Virus record (IMG/VR): IMGVR_UViG_3300048065_000820
Location: 1-28,541 of that record
Strand: one strand, 5' to 3'
From: a virus
DNA: 28,541 nucleotides
The notes under the pieces are model-generated. The model worked only from the letters and a program-made list of their open reading frames with translations, searched no databases and was not told where the DNA came from. A program made the position numbers and the translations under genes. Positions 8,473 to 18,400 of the stretch are shown piece by piece; the stretch's first letter is position 1, and each line of letters starts with the position of its first letter.

Positions 8473-9396
8473 TTATTTAAATGTTGCTGGTATTGAACCA
8501 AAATTAGTTAAACCACTACAAAAAGCAAAACAATCAGTACCAATTGGATTTGATGTTCTTTCAAAAATCTCATCACCATTTGAATCAGTTGGAGTTACAC
8601 CAGTTAATAAGTTTGATGTAGTTGCCATATTAAATGCATTTGCAAAAGTAGTAACTTGTTGGTTATTAGTAAAAAACTGACTTGGAATTCCAGCCACCTT
8701 TCTACAGTTTCTAAATACTGATTCAAAGTTTACTACTAATGCGTTATTATCAAACAAATTTGTTGGTATTGTTGTTAAATTTAACAATGCGTTAAATGTA
8801 CCCGAAAATGATGTTACATTTGTATTGTTATCAAACAAACCAGATGGTATTGCTGTTAATCCTTGACAAAATACGAATGTGTTAACGAATGAAGTTACAT
8901 TTGTTGAATAATCAAATAAACCATTGGGTATTATTGTAATACCAGTTTGTCTAAATGTAGAGTTAAATCTTAATACAGTATTTAATCCATCATTTAATGT
9001 TGCGTTATTAGAACCATCCGCTGGTATAGTTGTTAAATTAATACATCCATAAAAATCAATTTCTTCAAACTGAACTACTCCCCAATCATCAACTGATTTG
9101 TATAAGTTTTTGTATGATGTGTTATTACCAACACTAAAACCCGGACAATATCCACTAACTATAATTTGATAACTACCAGCAGTTGAATATGTATGAAATC
9201 TATCAGATGATGTTGTTGATGTAATTATAGAATCACTACTACCATCACCCCAACTTACTGTTATATTAGGTTGTTTTCCACCTGGCGCAGTAATAGGTAA
9301 CTCAAATTGAGTATTTGTTGATGTTGTTTGTATTGTAAATTTAAAAGGTCTCACTTGTCCTGCTTCTATTGATAATAATCTTCTTGCTATACTCAT
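8473..9396 (-). CDS. PKD-like plus BspA-type leucine-rich-repeat protein, 307 aa
   Basis: Residues 15-85 form a PKD-like Ig fold, with WGDGSSD at 49-55 and HTYSTAGSYQI at 68-78. Residues 144-255 are BspA/DUF285-type leucine-rich repeats with a 26-27 residue period: phenylalanines at 144, 170, 197, 224 and 251 each open a unit of the form F--TF--C--L--IP--LFDNNTNVTS. A last fragment (FAFCSGLTNFGSIPATFK) closes the chain. There is no signal peptide or membrane segment, so it is probably carried on the virion. BspA-type repeats are surface adhesion domains in bacteria and protists, so host attachment is a reasonable inference. The start is 13 bases after the giant fibre gene, with only a weak GAG as ribosome site; another ATG seven bases upstream is out of frame. 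Confidence 0.88.
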   Translation of the reverse strand: MSIARRLLSIEAGQVRPFKFTIQTTSTNTQFELPITAPGGKQPNITVSWGDGSSDSIITSTTSSDRFHTYSTAGSYQIIVSGYCPGFSVGNNTSYKNLYKSVDDWGVVQFEEIDFYGCINLTTIPADGSNNATLNDGLNTVLRFNSTFRQTGITIIPNGLFDYSTNVTSFVNTFVFCQGLTAIPSGLFDNNTNVTSFSGTFNALLNLTTIPTNLFDNNALVVNFESVFRNCRKVAGIPSQFFTNNQQVTTFANAFNMATTSNLLTGVTPTDSNGDEIFERTSNPIGTDCFAFCSGLTNFGSIPATFK

Positions 9397-9409
9397 AATT
9401 CATAACTCA

Positions 9410-12400
9410 TTAACTTATGTTGTTGGCACTTAGGAATCCATAATAAGTACTCCCCCCATCATAAGTATAGAATACTAATATATCTTTTCCACCAGCCGTT
9501 AGTGTTGGTGCTGCTCCATTTGCCCATTGTATTGATGCTGGCCAACTTACAGTTGCCGTACCACCACTACTATCCTCTAACAATAATGTAAATCCAATTG
9601 CACGAGGGGCTGATGGTGCGTTTGAAAGAGCGATTGTTATACTACCTATTCTATCAATTCTAAAATTATTAGCCGTTGATAAATCTATCGTTGTACCACC
9701 AGTTGAATTTCCTATGTTATTATAATTCTCGTGGAACCTTGTAGAGAATGTTGTAGCTCCCAGAAAATCACCATCTACATCTAATTCACCACTTATTTGT
9801 ACATTTCCAGTTACATCTAAATCAGCTCCATCAAATGTTAGGTTTGATTGTGCAGTTCCAGTTCCATCACCATCCATAGTAAGAACTCTATCTGCTCCAT
9901 CATTTGCTACATTTAATAATCCACTTGAACCAGAAGAACCTGATGAACCCGATGAACCAGTTTCACCTGATGTACCAGAACTTCCACTTGTTCCACTTAC
10001 ACCACTACTACCACTACTTCCAAATAAAGTACCATCTAAACCAGATGTACCCGATGAACCATTTGAACCACCTACACCGGATGTTCCACTACTTCCACTC
10101 GAACCAGATGTTCCAGATGAACCCGATGAGCCAAATAAAGTACCATCTAAACCAGATGTTCCAGCGGTTCCACTTGAACCACTTGAACCAGAAGAACCTG
10201 CAGTTCCTGTTGAACCACTACTTCCAGATGTACCAGATGAACCTGATGAACCGAATAAAGTACCATCTAAACCAGATGTTCCAGCAGTTCCACTTACACC
10301 ACTTGAACCAGCAGTACCAGTTGAACCACTACTTCCGCTCGTACCACTACTACCACTACTTCCAAATAAAGTACCATCTTGACCTGATGTACCACTTACA
10401 CCACTCGTACCAGCAGAACCACTTACACCACTCGTACCAGATGAACCTGTTTGACCCGAAGTACCATCAGAACCACTTGTACCAGAACTTCCGAAGAATG
10501 TACCATCTAATCCAGATGTACCTGAAGTACCAGAAGTTCCACTTAAACCACTCGTACCTGATGAACCACTCGTTCCATTAGTACCAGATGTACCACTACT
10601 TCCAAAGAATGTTCCATCTTGTCCAGAAGTACCACCAGTACCAGAAGAACCACCTGTTCCAGTAGTTCCTGAAGAACCACTTTGACCACTCGTACCATCA
10701 GTACCTAATCCACTTGTTCCAGATGTACCATCAGTACCAGAACTACCACTACTACCAAAGAAAGTTCCATCAACACCAGACGTACCAGAAGTTCCGCTTG
10801 AACCAGATGTTCCAGATGTTCCAGCTCCAGATGTACCAGAAGTACCTGTTGTACCACTACTACCAAAGAATGTTCCATCCTGCCCACTTGTTCCACTTGT
10901 TCCAGAAGAACCCGAAGTTCCACTCGTTCCAGCTCCAGAAGTACCTGAGGTTCCAGTTTCACCAGAAGTACCACTACTTCCGAAGAATGTTCCATCAACA
11001 CCTGAAGTTCCAGATGTACCAGAAGAACCTAATCCACTTGTACCAGATGTACCAGTTTCACCTGATGTACCCGATGTACCACTACTACCGAAGAAAGTTC
11101 CATCTTGTCCGCTTGTTCCACTTGTTCCACTTGTTCCAGAACTTCCTGCTGAACCTGAAGTTCCAGCAGAACCACTACTTCCACTACTTCCGCTTGTACC
11201 ACTCGTACCAGAACTTCCGAAGAAAGTTCCATCTCTACCAGTTGTACCTGATGTACCATCAGTACCATCTACACCATTAATACCAGATGAACCAGCAGTA
11301 CCAGTTGAACCACTCGTTCCAGACGAACCTGATGAACCAAAGAACGTACCATCTTGTCCACTACTACCAGAACTACCACTTGTACCATCTTCACCATCTT
11401 CACCAGTTGTTCCAGAAGAGCCCGAAGTTCCACTTGAACCTGATGTACCATTAGTACCACTTGTACCACTACTACCACTACTTCCTTCTGCTGATGTACC
11501 TGATGTACCAGTTGTACCACTTGTTCCTGCTGAACCACTACTTCCGCTTGTTCCTGATGTACCACTACTTCCTTCCGCTGATGTACCAGACGAACCTGAT
11601 GTTCCACTTGTTCCAGAAGTTCCACTACTTCCACTTGTTCCAGATGTACCAGCAGTTCCACTACTTCCTTCAGCTGATGTACCACTTGTTCCAGTTGTTC
11701 CAGATGAACCCGAAGTTCCACTACTTCCACTTGTTCCAGAAGTACCACTACTTCCCTCTGCGGATGTACCTGATGTACCCGCTGAACCACTTGTTCCTGC
11801 TGAACCTGAAGTTCCATTTGTACCACTTGTTCCAGAAGTTCCACTCGTTCCAGTTGAACCTGATGTTCCACTTGTCCCAGAAGAACCCGAAGTTCCGCTT
11901 GAACCTGAAGTTCCGTTTGTACCACTTGTTCCAGAAGTACCCGATGAACCAGAAGTTCCAGATGAACCTGAGGTTCCAGTTGTTCCACTCGAACCAGAAG
12001 TACCAGCGGTTCCACCACTACCAGACGTACCACTTGTTCCAGAAGTTCCGCTTGTTCCACTTGTTCCACTTGTGCCCGAAGTACCACTACTTCCACTTGT
12101 ACCAGATGAACCTGATGTTCCGTTTGTACCAGAAGTACCCGAAGTACCAGCTGAACCACTACTACCTCTTTCTCCACTTGTTCCGCTTGTACCAGAAGTT
12201 CCACTTGTACCATTTGTACCAGTTGAACCACTACTACCACTACTACCACTCGTACCAGAAGTACCAGCTGAACCTGATGAACCTTCTTCACCATCTGCTC
12301 CACTTGTTCCACTTGAACCAGAAGAACCACTGCTTCCGCTTGAACCAGAACTACCCGAAGAACCACTACTTCCACTTGTTCCAGATGTACCACTCGTTCC

Positions 12401-15400
12401 AGAAGAACCCGATGTACCAGAAGAACCACTACTTCCACTACTTCCACTTGAACCAGAAGAACCTGATGTACCTCCACTACCAGAAGAACCACTACTTCCG
12501 CTTGTTCCAGAAGAACCTGAAGTTCCGCTTGAACCAGATGAACCAGAAGAACCTGATGAACCTCCAGTTCCAGATGAACCAGAAGAACCTGATGTTCCAG
12601 AAGTTCCAGAAGTTCCGTACTTATCTACTATTTGAATAGTACCAATCATTGAGGAGTGTGAAGCACATTGATAAACTATACTATCAGGTGCATCCTCCGG
12701 TACTCTATATTTTACTAATACTGATGTTGAATGATTTCCATTTGTTGGGTCATTGTTTGTTGTGCCCGGAACTGTGTTTGTATTTCCATCTGATAATCTT
12801 AGTGCAAATGGATGAGATGAAGCAACATCACTTACATCGAAATAGAAAAGTTCTCCCCTTACTAATGTAATTGTTGGGAAATCTCCAGTATATCCAGAAA
12901 AACTATAAGCAAATCCAGCATTTTCTACAACAAATAATCTTCCACCTTCTCTACCAGATGAACCCGATGTTCCACTTGTTCCAGAAGTTCCACCACTACC
13001 TGATGAACCAGATGTTCCACTCGTTCCACTCGTTCCAGAAGAACCTGAAGAACCTGAAGAACCAGCTGAACCAGATGTTCCAGACGTTCCACTTGAACCA
13101 GAAGAACCTCCACTACCAGATGTACCACTTGAACCACTACTTCCACTCGTACCACTACTTCCGCTTGTACCAGATGTTCCACTACTTCCACTCGTACCAG
13201 ATGTACCAGCTGAACCTGATGAACCAGATGTACCTGAAGTTCCACTCGTTCCAGTTGTACCGCTTGTTCCACTACTTCCAGAAGTCCCAGATGAACCTGA
13301 AGTTCCACTCGTTCCACTCGTTCCAGCTGAACCAGATGAACCACTTGTACCAGAAGTACCTGATGTACCTGCTGAACCACTACTTCCAGATGAACCACCA
13401 GTCCCAGAAGTACCACCAGTTCCAGAAGTACCACTAACTGCAGTTACATCTCTTTTTTCTATTCTATTTGTAGTTTCATTTATTACTAATACTGTATCTG
13501 AACTACCTGTTTCTAATCCTATTAACTCAGTACTTCCCGTTACTACTAAACTACCACTTACTTCAAATCTTCCAACAAATGAACCAGTACCATTATTTGG
13601 TAAGAAATTTTCTCCTACAAAATCACCAGCATTTAGAGCGAATGAAGCAGTTGCTGCATAAGATGCTGAAAGTACAGTCATCGATGCGGTTTGATTATTT
13701 CTTACATAATCTTCAGCAGATACAGCGTTTATAGCATAAGATGCTGATTCAGCGTATGATGCTGAAAGTACAGTCATCGATGCCGTTTGGTCAGTTCTTA
13801 CAAAATTATCAGTATTAAAATCACCAGCGTTTACTGCGAATGAAGCAGTTTCAGCATATGATGCTGAAAGAACTGTCATAGATGCAGTTTGGTTATTCTT
13901 TATATATTGAGATAAGTTACCTAACTCAGCAAGTGATGCTGAATCAAATCCTACTAATGATGATGCCGTTCCAGCGTTTTCTGCAAATAATGCATAAGAT
14001 GCTGAATTAACTAAACCTACCACATCATCACCTTCTACAAATCCTGCTAATCTACCACCAGTACCAATTACTGCTTGTCCACTTGTTAATCCACTAAATG
14101 TTACTCTAACCGATGAACTATCAATTGATTCGATTGCTTGTGGAATAATCTGTCCATTTGAACCAGTTTCATAAATTTGAACTACTGGATAATCAATAGC
14201 AAAATTGTGTTGGAATGTTACCTGAGTTACATCTGAGAATGGGAATACAGCAGTATCACCAAATTGTGTTACAGGTCTAAATTTATTTGCAGCTGCATCA
14301 AATACTAAAATATCTAAATCATCAGGTACATCTATACCAACATTTTCACCTTGATATGAACCTACAAATGATGATGTAATTCTTGGTGAGAATATTTCAT
14401 CAGTTACAGTTATCTTAGATGCACTTACATCATTTTGGAAATTAACTTCTCCGAAGAATGTTGAACCACTAGCAATCGATGTTACTACAAACCCATCATC
14501 AGGATTCGTAGATGCAGTTACTGAACCACTAAGAATTCTACTTTGGTCTAATCCAACAATAGCATCAGCTGGTATATTAAATAATCCTTCACCACTACCA
14601 CTAAAGAATCCACTTCCAGATGGTATAGTTACACTTCCACTAATATTAAGTGAACCAGTAAATTTAGAACCATATGTTGGTGAGAAAACTCTAAATCCTT
14701 CATTTGGTTCAACAGAAGCACTTACACCACCACTAATGATTAATGGTAATTGTAAATCTTGTAATGCATCAGCTGGTATATTAAATAATCCACCACCATC
14801 ACCAACGAATAATGTACCACTAATTTGTGTATTAGCAAAAAATCCTTTATTTGGTGAAATTGATGCAGTTGCTGAACCCGATACTATTCTATCTAATTCT
14901 AAATCTTCAATCGCATCTAATGGAATATTAAATAATCCACCACCATCACCACGATATAGAGATGCTGTTATTGATTGAGAAACTTCTAATGAACCACTAA
15001 TTTCTACTTTAACTGAACCAGACCTAAGTGTTGGGTCTAAGTTTTCTACTCTAAAGAAACCTAATGGGTCAACTGATGCAGTTACCGAACCAGTAAATAT
15101 TTTTGATGAATCAATTGCTAAGTTAGCAATATCAATGTTTGTAATTCCACTACCATCACCAGTAATAATTCCACCTACATCTAATGATTCCGATATATTA
15201 ACCGAACCACTAAAAGATGAATCTACACTTGTACTTATATTGTTATTAAATACTTTAAATTCAGTTTCATCTAACGATGCCGTTGCTGAACCACTTTCTA
15301 ATACGTTTAATGTAAGTGCTAAATTAGCTATATCGATATCAGTTAAACCACTACCATCACCAACAAATCTACCACCACCACCAACAGTTATTGAACCAGA

Positions 15401-18400
15401 TGTTACAATAGAACCAGTAAATTCTGAACCACTTTGGGGTGCAGTTACTACAAACGTATCACCACTTGCAACCGATGCCGTTGCAGAACCACTTGAGATA
15501 AGAGGTGCAGCTGCCGCTTGTACATTTTCTAAGTTTGAACCATCTCCGAAATAAACACCAGTATATGAACCACTAAATGAACCACTTAGTACTAAATTAT
15601 CACTTCTATTTTCAAACCTATTTGATGATGATGAAAATACTATAATATCATTATTAGATGCCGATACTATTTGTACATCATGTAAATCTTCTAAGTGATT
15701 ACCTAATTGTGGTCTTACTAAAAGTTGTATGTTATCACCATTTACTCTTTCAACAAGTGCTATTGTTGATTTTAAATTAGGTGCTTCAGGTTTTACATTT
15801 GTCATACCACCAGCCCTTTGTGGGTCTGGATATAGTATATCTCCCTCACTCCAAGTTGAACCAGTATATTTTAACCCAGCATCTTCTAATAAGTCTACCT
15901 TTACATCCCTAACCATACCAAACCAAGTAGCAAATCCTTCTTGATTATTATCTATATTTTCGGTTAGTACACCAATTAATAAATCAGAATCATAAGTACC
16001 ATCTGAGATAGATTTAATAACTCTAATTCTTTGACCTTGTGATGGATTGTTTGGGTCAACCATTACCAATGTACCATTGATTAGATTTTCACCAGCTTTA
16101 TTTACTACCTTTGGATAATATAATTCCTGTCCGATTTGTAATGAAGCAGAACCTCCACTCATTCCTAAATCCAAAGTACCATCGGTTTCATTCCACTTTA
16201 ATCTACCTGGTTGAGATGGGAATGTGTTTTCACCAGTAACAAAATCTATAACCGATGAAGTTAAATAAGATGATGTTATAAATGGTGATGATATTTTTTC
16301 TGCAGATGAAATACTACTTACATCTAATGTTCCAGTTATTTCAGTATTACCATTTATAATATTTTGTGAAATTGTTGGAACTTCTTCTAATATTTTTATA
16401 GAAGAACCATAAGATGCTGATGGAGTTGAAAAATAATATAATCTTTTTGGTGTATTATCAGTAACTTCTAATTTTAAAAATGCACCACTATTACCAGCAG
16501 TTCCATTTGTTGTTACACCAGTTGTATATTGAGTACCAGTGTTATGGGAACCATCTACCGTTTGAGATAATTTTATTGGATTATTTGCGTTAGAAGAATC
16601 TGATATATCAAAGTGATATGTAAGTCCATTTAAGAATTTTAATGGTTGCTTTAAATTACCATTTATTGCAAATCCGTTCTGCCCAATAGTTACTGATTGA
16701 GTAATTGGAAGAGTTTCTAATTCAATTACCGAAGTAGATACATATAATCCACCCGTTACATTTAAATCACCTTCAATAGATGATGTTGTATTTACTTTGA
16801 ATCCAAATTCAGGATCTGTTGATGCGGTTACACTACCACTTGCGATAAATGATAACTCTTCTACATCTTCTGCTAATGCTGAAAGAGGTATATCAAATAA
16901 ATCTCTACCACTACCACTAAATGAACCACTAAATTGAGTACCTCTAACAATATTTGTATCAATATCACCAGTTGTTGTTATTGAACCACTTGTGAAAATT
17001 GAACCAGTTACAACAACTGTATCATTTATTATAGTTTCACTAATTGGATAACTAAGTACTTTTCTGATTTCCCCACCCATACCAGAGTGATTCAAACAAT
17101 AATAGTATAATGTATCAGGTGTATTAAAGTTTATTGCTATTGTAACTTGTGAACCATTTGTACCAGCAGATATACTACCAGTATCTACACTACCAGTAAA
17201 TGGAACACCACCAGCGTGTGTACCATTATCAGTTGTTGAAAATCTTATTTCATGTGTAGCGTTTGTAGAATCTGATTGATTGAATGTGTATGTACTACCA
17301 CTTACCAAATAAAGTAATGGTTGTCTCTTTCCATCTATTTCATATTTGTTACCATCATCAGTTCCAATAACTTTTACAATTTTTTCTAAATTATCAGGTC
17401 CCCAAGAAGTTGATGCTGATACTATTAAACTACCACTTGTAGTTATACTATCATCGAACCTACCAGTTGAATTTACTTCAAATCCTCTATTAGGGTCAAC
17501 CGATGCAGTTACCGAACCACTAACAATTCTAAATGCTTCTTCAGTAATTGCTGATAATGGAATATTGAATAATGATTCACCACTACCACTAAAGATAGAT
17601 GCTGATACAACTCCACTTACATCGATATCACCATCGATAGATGCAGATGTATTTACAATCAATCCTAAATTTGGAGAAATAGAAGCACTAACTGAACCAC
17701 TTGATATTCTTGGAGAATCTTCTGAAAGTGCCGATTGTGGGATATTAAATAAGTTTTCACCACTACCACTAAAAGATGAACCCGATGTAAGTGTTACACT
17801 TCCACTAATTTGTATAGAACCACTAAATGTTGAACCACTCTCAGTAGATTCTACTACAAATCCAAAATTTGGAGAAACTGATGCCGTTACTGAACCACTT
17901 GATATTAATGGTGCATCTTCCGAAAGTGCCGATTGTGGTATGTTAAATAGTTCTGAACCATCACCAACGAATCCACTGGATGATATCTTCGCACTTGCCG
18001 TTACATTCCCAAATATTTGAGTTTCACCAAATAATTTTTGAGTATCAGTATTTGAATCATCACCAAATATGTTTGAGCCAGTAGATATTACTATGGATGA
18101 TGAAATAAAGTTTACAAAAATTTCTTCAGCTGTTATTCTACCACTAACTGATAAATCTCCTTCAATAGAAGATGATGTATTTACTACAAATCCTAAATTA
18201 GGTGAAATAGATGCGGTTGCTGAACCACTTGCTATTCGTGTAGCATCTTCAGAAAGTGCTGATTGGGGAATGTTATTAAGTTGTGAACCATCTCCAGCTA
18301 CAGAACCACTTAATGACCCAGTGAATTCATCAGCTATGATTTTTGGAACATCTAATGATTCTGATATAGAAACACTTCCACTAAATTCTGATTTTATAGA

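Larger units (their letters stand above)
9905..12620 (-). repeat. Main Gly-X-Y stalk (about 900 residues) of the 3,720-aa fibre
   Basis: Glycine occupies every third residue for about 900 residues, mostly GTS, GSS, GSA, GTN and GTA triplets, with essentially no proline. It contains four SAEGSSG units near 11485-11760 and twelve DGT(F/L)FGSSG interruptions between 10020 and 11350. Bacterial and phage collagen-like proteins are known to trimerise, but without proline such a helix would be weaker, and the chain may instead be flexible or glycosylated. The opposite strand gives long proline-rich open frames simply because GGT-ACA-like codons complement to ACC and CCA. Confidence 0.93.

Noticed and set aside
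8467-8476. TTTAAATA close to the T4 late promoter, just before the 8466 start
   Set aside because: It is made of the last Phe-Lys codons and stop of the preceding gene and lies too close to the ATG to leave a leader.
10020-11353. Regularly spaced repeats that might suggest a CRISPR array
   Set aside because: The units are coding, vary in sequence, and the intervals are themselves Gly-X-Y repeats and not unique spacers.
11269-12492. A 407-codon minus-strand frame of VVLLVQVEQ type, and similar frames at 5094-6455 and 12925-13434
   Set aside because: These are other-frame readings of the same Gly-X-Y repeats, with unnatural composition and no domain.
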